Source: Ralstonia sp. A12 (GTDB lineage Bacteria > Pseudomonadota > Gammaproteobacteria > Burkholderiales > Burkholderiaceae). From it: a DNA stretch of 64,000 nt. The position numbers were made by a program, and so were the translations under genes. Location: the NCBI RefSeq assembly GCF_000801955.1, contig NZ_JSZO01000034.1, forward strand, positions 1-64,000, in the 5' to 3' direction. Of the stretch, positions 1 to 8,055 are shown one piece after another. How positions within the stretch are numbered: the first letter of the stretch is position 1; every line of letters begins with the position of its first letter. The notes under the pieces are model-generated. The model was not told the origin of the DNA. It ran no database searches and saw only the letters and a list, made by a program, of their open reading frames with translations.

Positions 1-2
1 GG

Positions 3-47
3 AGACGGGGAAAACTCGCTTCGCTCAGACAGTTCCCCGTCTTTTTT
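3..47 (+). terminator. Intrinsic terminator of a gene upstream of the window
   Basis: A 10-bp perfect stem (3-12 with 33-42) is followed by six T residues at 42-47. This is the classic rho-independent form for plus-strand transcription. It must end a gene lying before the window, since no plus-strand gene precedes it here. Confidence 0.8.
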
Positions 48-94
48 CCGCCCGCTTACAAAAATTCAAGGCGCCATCTAGGGCAGGAACGGCC

Positions 95-132
95 AAACCA
101 TCGTGGCGCATGTGTTTGCGCCACGATGGTTT
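95..132. terminator. 16-bp perfect hairpin between convergent transcription units
   Basis: The arms at 95-110 and 117-132 are perfectly complementary over 16 bp, with a 6-nt loop. The hairpin starts 12 bases beyond the stop of the minus-strand MFS gene. Short T runs flank both sides, so it can work in both directions. It probably ends the MFS operon on the minus strand. Confidence 0.7.
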
Positions 133-143
133 CTACCGACGGT

Positions 144-1466
144 TTAGTGCTTGCGTGTGCCGAGGATGACCAGCACTGCCGCACCCAGCTCCAGCACTGC
201 CACGAAATACAGGCCGGCCGACAGGTGGCCCGTGCTCGTCTTCAGCCAGCCGATCATGTACGGCGCCACGAAGCCGGCCAGGTTGCCGATCGAGTTGATG
301 AGTGCAATGCCGCCTGCGGCTGCGGTGCCGGCCAGGAACACGGCGGGAATCGACCAGAACACCGGGAACGCGGCCAGGATGCCGATGGCCGCCACGGTCA
401 GTGCAACCAGTGCCAGCACTGGGGTGCCCAGCGTTGCACCCGTTGCCACCAGACCTGCACTGGCGATGATGGCGGCGATGGCGCAGTGCATGCGGCGCTC
501 GCCGGTGCGATCGGAATGCGCGCCGTTCCACACCATCGCGATCGTGCCGGCGATGAACGGAATGGCCGAGATCAAGCCGATGTGGAAGTTGCCCTGGATG
601 CCCAACTCTTTGATGATCGACGGTGTCCAGAACGCAATGGTGGCGTTGCCGCTGACCACGCAGAAATAGATCAGCGCGCAGATCCACACGCGGGCATTGG
701 ACAGCGCTGCGCCAAACGACGCGTGCTTGGCCGGGTCGCGGTTTTCCGCATCGATGGAGCGGACGACGGCATCCTGCTCGGCGGCGGAGAGCCACTTGGC
801 CTGGCGCGGCGTCTCAGGCAGCCAGGCCAGCACGGCAAAGCCGGCCAGTACCGAGGGAATGCCCTCCAGCAGGAACAGCCACTGCCAGTTGGCGAGGTGG
901 CCTACGCCTTCCATGCTGCTCATGATGAAGCCCGCTACCGGGCCGCCCACCACGCCTGCAATCGCAAACGATGTCATGAACAGGCCGTTGATGCGTGCGC
1001 GGTAGGCCGACGGAAACCAGTACGTCAGATACAGCACCACGCCCGGGAAGAAGCCTGCTTCAAAAATACCCAGCAGGAAGCGCAGCGCATAGAACGAGGC
1101 GGGCGTCTTCACATAGATCATCGCCATCGAGGCCAGGCCCCAGAGGATGGTGATGCGCGCCAGCGTCTTGCGTGCGCCGATCTTCTCCAGCAGCAGGTTG
1201 CTCGGCACTTCGAAGAGGAAGTAACCGATGAAGAAGATGCCCGCGCCCAGGCCGTACACCGCCTCGCTGAACTGCAGGTCTTGCAGCATCGACAGCTTGG
1301 CAAAGCCGACGTTGACGCGGTCGATCCACGCGAGGATGAACAGGAAGACGAGGAACGGCACCAGACGCCATGTGATGCGGCGATAGGTGGCGTCCAGCGC
1401 GGCGCCTTGGGGTGGGCTGCTGGCCGGGTCCGTCGGGTTAGCCGGCAGGGCTTGGGTTTGCGACAT
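144..1466 (-). CDS. MFS permease, anion:cation symporter (ACS) family
   Basis: This 440-residue inner-membrane transporter has about 12 hydrophobic segments. Its N-terminus carries the DRVNVGFAKL segment in TM1, which is typical of the ACS family (phthalate, 4-hydroxyphenylacetate, hexuronate and tartrate permeases). A loop motif IGARKTLARI follows TM2. The start at 1466 has a good GGAGGA ribosome site; an in-frame start at 1523 lacks one. It is the last gene of a minus-strand run of GntR, DUF2848 protein, amidase and MFS, so it probably imports the organic acid or amide that the cluster degrades. The substrate cannot be read from the sequence. Confidence 0.9.
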   Translation of the reverse strand: MSQTQALPANPTDPASSPPQGAALDATYRRITWRLVPFLVFLFILAWIDRVNVGFAKLSMLQDLQFSEAVYGLGAGIFFIGYFLFEVPSNLLLEKIGARKTLARITILWGLASMAMIYVKTPASFYALRFLLGIFEAGFFPGVVLYLTYWFPSAYRARINGLFMTSFAIAGVVGGPVAGFIMSSMEGVGHLANWQWLFLLEGIPSVLAGFAVLAWLPETPRQAKWLSAAEQDAVVRSIDAENRDPAKHASFGAALSNARVWICALIYFCVVSGNATIAFWTPSIIKELGIQGNFHIGLISAIPFIAGTIAMVWNGAHSDRTGERRMHCAIAAIIASAGLVATGATLGTPVLALVALTVAAIGILAAFPVFWSIPAVFLAGTAAAGGIALINSIGNLAGFVAPYMIGWLKTSTGHLSAGLYFVAVLELGAAVLVILGTRKH

Positions 1467-1491
1467 GGTTTCCTCCAATAGCGGGTGAGGG

Positions 1492-1535
1492 CGCCTGCGC
1501 TTCGTTGTGCCGCTTTGTTGCACAAAACGCAGGCG
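1492..1535 (-). other. Nested hairpin in the leader of the MFS gene
   Basis: An outer stem pairs CGCCTGCG (1492-1499) with CGCAGGCG (1528-1535). An inner stem pairs TTGTGC (1505-1510) with GCACAA (1520-1525). It lies in the 169-base gap between the amidase and MFS genes, 26 bases before the MFS start. There is no T run on the minus strand, so it may be an mRNA-stabilising or attenuating structure rather than a terminator. Confidence 0.4.
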
Positions 1536-1547
1536 TGAGTTGGGCCC

Positions 1548-1571
1548 GGCGCGTCTGAAGCGCGCCTTTTT
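1548..1571 (+). terminator. Terminator-like hairpin pointing against the operon
   Basis: GGCGCG (1548-1553) pairs with CGCGCC (1561-1566) and is followed by five T residues on the plus strand. Both flanking genes are on the minus strand, so this would stop antisense transcription, if it works at all. The stem is only 6 bp. Confidence 0.3.
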
Positions 1572-1635
1572 AAAGCGTGACTAAGAGAACCGCAGGGGTG
1601 GCCCGGACGCCTGCGGCGAAGTTCTGGTTAGGCGA

Positions 1636-2982
1636 TCAACGCAGCGCAGCCTCCACCGCCCGGCTGACGCGCAGGATGCGCGCATCGTCATTGGCGAGAC
1701 CGCACAGCGACAGGCCGACCGGCAGCTCACCGGTGGCGTGGACGGGCAGCGTCAGTGCGCAGCCGTCCAGGAAATTGATGACGCTCGGGTTGCGCAGCGT
1801 CAGTGCGTTGGTGCGGAAGAACTGCGCGTCGTCGGCTTCGAGCGGCGCCACTTCCGGCGGCACGATGGCCACCGTGGGCATCAACCACGCGTCGAAGTTG
1901 CCCAGGCGTTTGCGTGCGACGGCGATCATGCGCGCGCGCGCGTCCAGCACGTCGATGTAGGCGGCGGCACCCATCTGTTCACCACGGCGGATGCGCGCGG
2001 CAACGCGCTGGTCGTACTGCGCCTCCGCACGTGCCAGCACCGGACGGTGCCATGCCCACGCTTCGGCCGCTGTGAGGCCGCCACCGCCGTTGATTTCGGG
2101 CAGTTGCAGCAACTCGGGAAAGTCGAAGCGCACGATATGCGCACCGGCACGTTCGAGCCGTTCCACGGCACGGCTGAAGGCCTTGGCGACGGTGTCGTCG
2201 AGGTCCGCACCCACATAGTCCTGCGTGATGCCGAAGCGCAGGCCGGCCAGCGGCACGGCGTCCGTGTCGAGCGTCTCGCCGCTCAGGATGGCATCGACGA
2301 TGGCGCAGCAATCCACCGAGTTGGCCAGCGGCCCACCCGAATCGAGCGAGGTGGACAGCGGCACGCCGCCCGTCATCGGTACGCGGCGCGCGGTGGGTTT
2401 GAAGCCGGTTAGATTGCAGAAGGCCGACGGAATGCGGATCGAGCCGCCCGTGTCGGTGCCCAGCGCCGCGACTGCCATGCCGCCCGCCACCGTGACTGCG
2501 CCACCCGAGGTGGAGCCGCCCGCTGCGCGCGTGCCATCTGCTGGCGTGCGCGGCGTGCCATAGTGCGGGTTCAGGCCCAGGCCGGAGAATGCGAATTCGC
2601 TCATGTTGGTGCGGCCGAGCAGCACCGCGCCGGCTGCGCGCAGGCGTGCCACCGCAGCGGCATCGGCAGTGGCGGGCGGCTGATGCGCCAGCGCGCGCGA
2701 GCCCGCGGCCGTCACCTGGCCCGCCACGTCAAACAGATCCTTGATCGATACCGGCAGACCCGCCAGCAGCGACGGCATGTTGCCCGCCGCGCGTGCAGCA
2801 TCGGCGGCGCGTGCCATGGTGAGCGCGGCCTGCGCGTCGATGCTCACATAGGCGGCGCCACCAGCCGCGCGATGCGCTTCAGCGTGCTCCAGGGCGGTTT
2901 CCGTCAGCGCAACGCTGGTGGTGCGGCCGCTGGCCAGTTCAGCAGCCAGGGCGCGGATCATGTTCGGGCGGGGCATCATCAT
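1636..2982 (-). CDS. Amidase, amidase-signature (AS) family
   Basis: The 448-residue enzyme would hydrolyse a carboxamide to acid plus ammonia or amine. The Ser-cisSer-Lys triad is visible: Lys81 in PVSIKDLFD, Ser157 in AAGGSTSGG, and nucleophile Ser181 in DTGGSIRIPS. The 24-residue spacing of the two serines fits the family. The start is the first of three ATGs ending at 2982; upstream in-frame codons lack a ribosome site. It is 28 bases downstream of the DUF2848 gene and shares its operon with a GntR regulator and an MFS permease. No signal peptide is seen, so it is cytoplasmic. AS enzymes are hard to assign by substrate (amides, ureas, GatA-like); the catabolic context argues against GatA. 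Confidence 0.88.
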   Translation of the reverse strand: MMMPRPNMIRALAAELASGRTTSVALTETALEHAEAHRAAGGAAYVSIDAQAALTMARAADAARAAGNMPSLLAGLPVSIKDLFDVAGQVTAAGSRALAHQPPATADAAAVARLRAAGAVLLGRTNMSEFAFSGLGLNPHYGTPRTPADGTRAAGGSTSGGAVTVAGGMAVAALGTDTGGSIRIPSAFCNLTGFKPTARRVPMTGGVPLSTSLDSGGPLANSVDCCAIVDAILSGETLDTDAVPLAGLRFGITQDYVGADLDDTVAKAFSRAVERLERAGAHIVRFDFPELLQLPEINGGGGLTAAEAWAWHRPVLARAEAQYDQRVAARIRRGEQMGAAAYIDVLDARARMIAVARKRLGNFDAWLMPTVAIVPPEVAPLEADDAQFFRTNALTLRNPSVINFLDGCALTLPVHATGELPVGLSLCGLANDDARILRVSRAVEAALR

Positions 2983-3010
2983 GCAGAGGGTCTCCGGTTG
3001 GTCGTGCGCT

Positions 3011-3688
3011 TCAGCCCTCAACGGGCAGCGTGTCGACAGCATACTGATGGCGCAGCTCGGTGCCCGATACCGGGTCGATGAGGGCCATGTCGAAGGCTTC
3101 ACCAAAACCGAGTTCGCCGATGATGGGCTGCGTGCCGCAGAACATGGCGGTGCCCACCGGTAGCGTATCGGCGCCGGTGTAGCGGCGGATCAGGTCGCGC
3201 GGGTCGAGCATGCGCGTGACGCCGCCTTCCTGATACAGCGCGGTCTGGCCGTCGCGGGTGCGCCAGGTTTTCATCTGCAGGCTGTCCCAGTGGTCGGCCA
3301 GTGCCTCGAAGCGCCACACGTCGCGGCTCACGGGCTTGGCACACATCTGCTTGGAGACGGTCACGCCATAGGCTTCGACCTTGCGATCGGTGTGGTCCGA
3401 GCCGATGCCGACCAGCAGGCCCATCGGCGTGGAATACAGCACGAACTCGGCTTCGCCCGACGAATCGGCGCCGGGAATCTCCACGCGCGCATCCGTGGTC
3501 AGCAGCGCGTGCGATACGCGGTAGAAGCACGGCACACGCGCCGGGCGCGCCACGCCAATCGCTTCGAGTTCAGCGATGTGATGTTCGACGGCTTCGGCAT
3601 CGCGGCCGGTCCAGCCGGCAATGACAAGGTGGTCCACGGTTACGTCGATGGGGCCGTGGCCGATCAGGTTCAGGTGCAGCGTGGTCAT
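3011..3688 (-). CDS. DUF2848 family protein
   Basis: The 225-residue protein matches my recollection of the DUF2848 family, whose members often lie in catabolic operons with amidases and GntR regulators. Recognisable blocks include VEHHIAELEAIGV near residues 35-47, GIGSDHTDRKVEA in the middle and LGFGEAFDMALIDP near the C-terminus. The biochemical function is not established; a fold related to fumarylacetoacetate hydrolase is a guess. It lies 32 bases from the regulator and 28 bases from the amidase, so the genes are probably co-transcribed. It has no signal peptide or membrane segment. Confidence 0.8.
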   Translation of the reverse strand: MTTLHLNLIGHGPIDVTVDHLVIAGWTGRDAEAVEHHIAELEAIGVARPARVPCFYRVSHALLTTDARVEIPGADSSGEAEFVLYSTPMGLLVGIGSDHTDRKVEAYGVTVSKQMCAKPVSRDVWRFEALADHWDSLQMKTWRTRDGQTALYQEGGVTRMLDPRDLIRRYTGADTLPVGTAMFCGTQPIIGELGFGEAFDMALIDPVSGTELRHQYAVDTLPVEG

Positions 3689-3720
3689 GCGGAATCCGGG
3701 AAGAACGAATGAAGGGGGGA

Positions 3721-4428
3721 TCAGAGCGTGCGGATGATCGTGCGGCGGAACTCGTCGATATGCTCGCGGATGGCTTCGCGCGCGGCGGGTACGTCGCGCC
3801 GTTCCAGCGCATCCAGCACGGCGAGGTGTTCGTCGTACACGTTCTGCAGGTGTTGCGGCTCCGACAGCGAGAGGAACCAGAAGCGCGCCTGCTTTTCGTG
3901 CAGGCCGCGCAGCAGCTCGGCTAGCACGCGGTTGCGCGAGGCGGCCGAGATGGCGAGGTGGAACTTGAGATCCAGCGCGGCCAGCGCGGCGATGTCACGG
4001 TGCTCGATCAACGCGGGCGACGCATCGACGATGGCACGCATGGCTTCAAAGTCGGCCGGGTGAGCGCGCTCGGCAGCGAGCGTCACGCACAGGATCTCGT
4101 TGGTGGCGCGCACCTCGATCATGTCGAGCACGTCGTTGAGCGACAGCGGCGTCACCAGCACGCCCTTGCGTGGCAGGATCTGCACGAGCCCTTCGACCTC
4201 CAGGCGATGCAACGCCTGATGGATCGGCGTGCGGCCAAGGCCCAGCAGGGAGGTGAGCTGCGCCTCGTTGAGCGGCTCGCCGGGGCGGAATTCACACGCC
4301 ATGATGCGGCGCTTGATCTCGCCGTAGGCGAGTTCACGCAGGGCGGCGCCCTTGGGGGCATGCGCGGCGGGTTCGGCGGCGAATGGTGCGGGCACTTCAG
4401 CGGTAACGAGCTTGATCGGGCGCGACAT
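3721..4428 (-). CDS. GntR-family regulator, FadR/FCD type
   Basis: The 235-residue regulator has an N-terminal winged helix-turn-helix (about residues 30-95, including LGRTPIHQALHRLEVEGLV) and a C-terminal FCD ligand domain (about 105-225, with DLKFHLAISAASRN). FCD regulators usually repress catabolic operons and respond to an organic-acid pathway intermediate. It heads the minus-strand operon and diverges from the FAD monooxygenase at 4593. The 164-base gap holds a perfect 12-bp palindrome at 4469-4480 and a second inverted repeat at 4553-4579, the likely operators. A proline- and alanine-rich N-terminal extension of about 25 residues precedes the DNA-binding domain. Confidence 0.88.
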   Translation of the reverse strand: MSRPIKLVTAEVPAPFAAEPAAHAPKGAALRELAYGEIKRRIMACEFRPGEPLNEAQLTSLLGLGRTPIHQALHRLEVEGLVQILPRKGVLVTPLSLNDVLDMIEVRATNEILCVTLAAERAHPADFEAMRAIVDASPALIEHRDIAALAALDLKFHLAISAASRNRVLAELLRGLHEKQARFWFLSLSEPQHLQNVYDEHLAVLDALERRDVPAAREAIREHIDEFRRTIIRTL

Positions 4429-4468
4429 GCGGCGGTCTCGGATTTCGTAAAAGTCGAGTGATGGTATT

Positions 4469-4480
4469 GTGATATATCAC
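4469..4480. promoter_or_regulatory. 12-bp perfect palindrome, candidate GntR operator
   Basis: GTGATATATCAC is self-complementary over all 12 bases. It lies 41 bases upstream of the gntR start in an AT-rich patch of otherwise GC-rich DNA. Its size suits a GntR dimer. The regulator assignment comes from position only. Confidence 0.5.
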
Positions 4481-4552
4481 TGAGCGTCAAGGCATCTGCA
4501 CGCCACATTGGCCTAGGGATTGCCCTGATCTGGCATGCTCTGGTTGGCTTCG

Positions 4553-4579
4553 AAATTTGTTATAGACTGCAACAAATTT
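4553..4579. promoter_or_regulatory. Inverted repeat just upstream of the monooxygenase gene
   Basis: AAATTTGTT (4553-4561) and AACAAATTT (4571-4579) are perfect 9-bp inverted arms with a 9-base spacer. The element ends 13 bases before the monooxygenase ATG and probably overlaps its promoter or transcript start. Either the divergent GntR regulator or the downstream MarR regulator could bind it. Confidence 0.5.
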
Positions 4580-4592
4580 TACGGAGACAGCC

Positions 4593-5870
4593 ATGAAGAT
4601 CGCCATCATCGGCGCGGGCATCGGCGGGCTGACGCTCGCATTGATGGCGGAGCGTCAGGGCTTCGAGGTCGAGGTGTGGGAGGCGGTGCAGACACTGCGT
4701 CCGCTGGGCGTGGGTATCAACCTGCTGCCGCATGCGGCGCGCCAGTTGTGCGAACTGGGGCTGGAAGACACGCTCGGTGCGCTGGCGATTCGCACTTCCG
4801 CACTGGCTTACTACAACCGCTTCGGCCAGCCGATCTGGCACGAGCCGCGCGGGCTGGCGGCGGGCTATGACTGGCCGCAGTTCTCTATCCATCGCGGCGA
4901 GTTTCAGATGGCATTGGCCGATGCTGTGGTCGAGCGATTGGGGTGCGATGCGATTCATCTGGGCCACAGCTTCGAGGCCGTTCAATCGACCGGCGAAGAC
5001 GGTGGTCCGGTGCGCTTCACGCTACGCGACCGTGCCAATGACACCATCGTCGAATCGTCGGCCGACGTGTTGATCGGCGCGGACGGTATCCACTCGGCTG
5101 TGCGCCGACAGTTCTATCTGACCGGCGATGCACCGCGTTTTTCTGGCCGCATGCTGTGGCGCGCCGTCACCGAGGCCGAGCCGTACCTTGATGGCCGCAC
5201 CATGTTCATGGCCGGCCACCAAGACCAGAAGTTCGTCGCCTATCCGATCTCCGAACCGCTGCGCCAGCAGGGCCGCTCGCGCATCAACTGGATTGCCGAG
5301 CTGCGCGTGCCCGACGAGGCGCCGCCGCGCAGCGACTGGAACCGCGAGGTCGACCCCGCCATCTTCCGCAGTGCCTTCGCGGACTGGAAATGGGATTGGA
5401 TCGACATTCCCACACTCATTGACGGCGCGCAGGCCGTGTACGAATTCCCGCTGGTCGATAAGGACCCACTGCCGCGCTGGACCTTCGGTCGCGTCACGCT
5501 GCTTGGCGATGCGGCGCACCCGATGTACCCGATCGGCTCGAACGGCAGCGCGCAGGCGATTCTCGATGCGCGTGCGCTCATCGACTGTCTGCTCACCGCG
5601 CGCGACCCCGGCATCGCCCTGCGCGAATACGAAGCCGACCGCCTGCCGCGCACCGCCGGCATCGTGCTACGCAACCGGCTCAACGGCCCCGAGCAGGTTA
5701 TGCAGCTCGCGCACGAGCGCGCACCACAAGGCTTCGCCCGCATCGACGATGTGATTCCACGCACTGAGCTGGAAGGGATTGCGATGCGCTATAAAAAACT
5801 GGCCGGCTTCGATCCGCAATCGTTGCGTGATCAACCGCCGATGCCGGCACGCTCGAGCGTGCCCGCCTGA
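4593..5870 (+). CDS. FAD-dependent monooxygenase, PhzS-like
   Basis: The 425-residue flavoprotein belongs to the class A (PHBH-fold) aromatic hydroxylases. An N-terminal Rossmann motif IIGAGIGGLTL (residues 5-15) binds FAD. A DG motif lies in LIGADGIHSAVR, and the second FAD motif in LLGDAAHPMYPIGSNG. The conserved stretch PLGVGINLLPHAARQL resembles the PhzS-type group, which hydroxylates aromatic or heteroaromatic carboxylates using NAD(P)H and O2. A GGAGA ribosome site precedes the ATG. It diverges from the GntR operon, so it probably catalyses the oxygenase step of the same pathway. The exact substrate is unknown. Confidence 0.88.
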   Translation: MKIAIIGAGIGGLTLALMAERQGFEVEVWEAVQTLRPLGVGINLLPHAARQLCELGLEDTLGALAIRTSALAYYNRFGQPIWHEPRGLAAGYDWPQFSIHRGEFQMALADAVVERLGCDAIHLGHSFEAVQSTGEDGGPVRFTLRDRANDTIVESSADVLIGADGIHSAVRRQFYLTGDAPRFSGRMLWRAVTEAEPYLDGRTMFMAGHQDQKFVAYPISEPLRQQGRSRINWIAELRVPDEAPPRSDWNREVDPAIFRSAFADWKWDWIDIPTLIDGAQAVYEFPLVDKDPLPRWTFGRVTLLGDAAHPMYPIGSNGSAQAILDARALIDCLLTARDPGIALREYEADRLPRTAGIVLRNRLNGPEQVMQLAHERAPQGFARIDDVIPRTELEGIAMRYKKLAGFDPQSLRDQPPMPARSSVPA

Positions 5871-5914
5871 GCCAACGCAACCGGACCACTGGAAGAGAAG
5901 AGGAGAGGGGACTC

Positions 5915-7072
5915 ATGATCATCCGTCGCACCATTTGCGCCACCGCCGCGCTTTTGCTCGTCACCGCCGCCCATGCCGAGATCGTCGTGGGCGTGAGCCT
6001 GTCGACCACGGGGCCGTCGGCGTCGCTCGGCATCACGCAAAAGAATTCGCTGGCGTTCTATCCGGATGCCATCGGCGGCGAGAAGCTGCGGCTGGTGCTG
6101 GTGGATGACGCCTCCGACCCGAGTACCGGCGCACGCATGGCGCGCAAGCTGGTGACAGAGGACCACGTAGACCTGATCGTCGGTTCGTCTGCCGTGGCGC
6201 CGTCGATTGCGATTGCCGAAGTCGCCACCGAATCGCAGACGCCGCAGCTGTCGCTCGCACCCGTGGAGCTGAAACCGGGCAAGGGCGATTGGACCTACCG
6301 CTTGGCGCAGCCAATCTCGCTGATGGCCGAGGCGATTGCCGCGCGCATGGCATCGAGCGGCGTCAAGACCGTCGGCTTCATCGGTTTTGCCGATGCGTAC
6401 GGCGAGAGCTGGCTGAAGGACTTCACCGCCGCTGCCACGCCGCGCGGCCTGAAGGTGGTGGATGTGGAGCGCTATGCGCGCGCCGATACCAACGTGACAG
6501 GGCAGGTCGCCAAGCTGATCAGTTTCAAGCCCGATGCGGTGCTTGTGGCGGGGGCGGGCACAGGCGCTGCGTTGCCGCACACCTCGCTGCGCGACCGTGG
6601 CTATGCCGGGCCGATCTACCAGACGCACGGCGCTGCCACCAAGGACCTGATCCGCATCGGCGGCAAGGCAGTCGACGGCGCTATCCTGCCCGCCGGGCCG
6701 GTGATCGTGGCCGAGCAGTTGCCAGACAGCCATCCGAGCAAGAAAACGGCGCTGGAGTATGTGACGCGCTACGAGAAGATGTACGGCCCCGACTCGCGCA
6801 CGCAATTTGGCGCCCACACCTGGGATGCGCTGCAGGTGCTCCAACGCATCGTGCCGGTGGCGCTCAAGACGGCCAAGCCGGGCACACCGGCGTTCCGCCG
6901 GGCGCTCAAGAGCGCGCTGGAGACCGAACGGGACATCGTCGTCTCGCACGGCGTGCTGAACTACACGGCGGCCGACCATTTCGGCTTTGATGCGCGAGGC
7001 CGCGTACTGCTGACCATCGATCACGGCAAGTGGAAACTGCTGCCCGCCGATCAAGCTGTCGTGAAGAACTGA
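5915..7072 (+). CDS. ABC-type periplasmic binding protein, Leu/Ile/Val-binding type
   Basis: The 385-residue secreted protein has a signal peptide at residues 1-21 (cut after AAHA). The type I periplasmic-binding fold of branched-chain amino acid and aromatic-acid receptors (Peripla_BP_6) follows. The opening EIVVGVSLSTTGPSASLG and the block LVTEDHVDLIVGSSA are typical. It lies 44 bases after the monooxygenase and is probably co-transcribed with it. No ABC permease or ATPase gene is adjacent, so it must share a transporter encoded elsewhere or act with another system. Such proteins often accompany aromatic-acid degradation genes. Confidence 0.88.
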   Translation: MIIRRTICATAALLLVTAAHAEIVVGVSLSTTGPSASLGITQKNSLAFYPDAIGGEKLRLVLVDDASDPSTGARMARKLVTEDHVDLIVGSSAVAPSIAIAEVATESQTPQLSLAPVELKPGKGDWTYRLAQPISLMAEAIAARMASSGVKTVGFIGFADAYGESWLKDFTAAATPRGLKVVDVERYARADTNVTGQVAKLISFKPDAVLVAGAGTGAALPHTSLRDRGYAGPIYQTHGAATKDLIRIGGKAVDGAILPAGPVIVAEQLPDSHPSKKTALEYVTRYEKMYGPDSRTQFGAHTWDALQVLQRIVPVALKTAKPGTPAFRRALKSALETERDIVVSHGVLNYTAADHFGFDARGRVLLTIDHGKWKLLPADQAVVKN

Positions 7073-7130
7073 AGTTCTTCTCAGTTCATGGCTGACGGGC
7101 GCCTTGCCAACGATAATCGACGGGATCCGC

Positions 7131-7658
7131 ATGCCTGATATCGCCATGTCGCGCCAGCCCAAAGCCGAAGACTTGTACCCCGCCGTTGCCGAATCCGGTC
7201 ACTTCAATCCGCACATTGCGGACGTGGAGTATGGCGCGCTCGACGGGCTGGTCGGCTATGCAGTGCGGCGCGCGCAGCTGCATATCTACGAAGACTTTGT
7301 GCGTTCGCTGCAGGCGTGGAACATCACGCCGCCGCGCTTCTCGGCCATGACCGTGATCGCGCACAACCCCAACCTCAAGCTGACCGAGCTGGCCAGCATC
7401 CTGGGCGTGGCGCGCTCCGGTGCGGTGCTGCTGGTCGATACGCTGGAAGACATGGGCATGGTCGAGCGCCAGCCGTCGCCGACGGACCGCCGCGCTTTCC
7501 GGCTGGTGCTGACGGCCAAGGGCGCCACCACGCTTGACGAGATTACGCGTGCGGTCACTGCGCACGATGCCCGCGTCACGGCGCATATGTCCATGGAGGA
7601 GAAGCGACACCTTCTGGCGTTGCTCAACAAGCTGGCATCGGGGCCGGACGGCGGCTGA
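7131..7658 (+). CDS. MarR-family transcriptional regulator
   Basis: The 175-residue winged-helix protein has the MarR core ITPPRFSAMTVIAHNP, then LTELASILGVARSGAVLLVDTLEDMG and the wing segment RQPSPTDRRAFRLVLTAKG. MarR proteins commonly repress catabolic or efflux genes and release DNA on binding aromatic acids. I chose the ATG at 7131; a TTG at 7104 is also open but less likely. It follows the binding-protein gene by 58 bases on the same strand and may be the last gene of that unit. A hairpin terminator follows at 7667. Confidence 0.85.
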   Translation: MPDIAMSRQPKAEDLYPAVAESGHFNPHIADVEYGALDGLVGYAVRRAQLHIYEDFVRSLQAWNITPPRFSAMTVIAHNPNLKLTELASILGVARSGAVLLVDTLEDMGMVERQPSPTDRRAFRLVLTAKGATTLDEITRAVTAHDARVTAHMSMEEKRHLLALLNKLASGPDGG

Positions 7659-7666
7659 ATGAAAAC

Positions 7667-7695
7667 GGCCCGGGGTTTGAACCGCTCCCGGGCCG
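7667..7695. terminator. Hairpin between convergent genes
   Basis: CGGCCCGGG (7667-7675) pairs perfectly with CCCGGGCCG (7687-7695) around an 11-base loop. It sits between the stop of marR and the stop of the facing gene at 7714. The plus side is followed by a weak T-rich stretch and the other side by A residues, so it probably serves both directions. Confidence 0.6.
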
Positions 7696-7713
7696 CTGTA
7701 TCTTTGGACTGGC

Positions 7714-8055
7714 TTAGCGCTTGTCCGCGTCGATCGCCTTTTGCCAGAGGTCCTTGTCGGGCGGGTAGAGCGAATCGAAGTGTTCGCGCAGTGTGCAGAT
7801 TTCCTGGACAACCTCGAACGGAAAGCCCTGGCGACCGCCGCGGTCGTCCATCTGCAGGCTGTCGAGGTAGCGTCGGCAGCCGATGAAATCGACCCACTTG
7901 GCGGCGATGGTGTTGATGATGCGCGGGAACTTGCGGCCCAGCTCGATCGGCCGGACATCTTCCGGCAAGGACGCAAGCCAGCGGATGGCTTCGCGGTTGA
8001 GCGCGAAGTCATCAGGGGTTTCCTGCTTGCGTTGGGACACGGGATCGTGAGTCAT
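7714..8055 (-). CDS. Conserved-looking small hypothetical protein
   Basis: This 113-residue protein of unknown function is soluble, charged and has no signal peptide. It contains a mid-region RKFPRIINTIAAKWVDFIGCRRYLD. It reads like a genuine gene: balanced composition, few rare residues, and an ATG start followed by a hydrophilic N-terminus. It stands alone, facing the MarR gene across a hairpin. I do not recognise a domain. Confidence 0.65.
   Translation of the reverse strand: MTHDPVSQRKQETPDDFALNREAIRWLASLPEDVRPIELGRKFPRIINTIAAKWVDFIGCRRYLDSLQMDDRGGRQGFPFEVVQEICTLREHFDSLYPPDKDLWQKAIDADKR

Noticed and set aside
126-1481. Long plus-strand open frame (451 codons) opposite the MFS gene
   Set aside because: It lies fully antisense to a clear 12-helix permease. 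Its translation is rich in Ala, Arg, His, Gln and Asp with no domain, as expected for antisense frames in GC-rich DNA.
5831-7162. 443-codon minus frame opposite the binding-protein gene
   Set aside because: It is antisense to a protein with a clean signal peptide and family blocks; the composition is that of a shadow frame.
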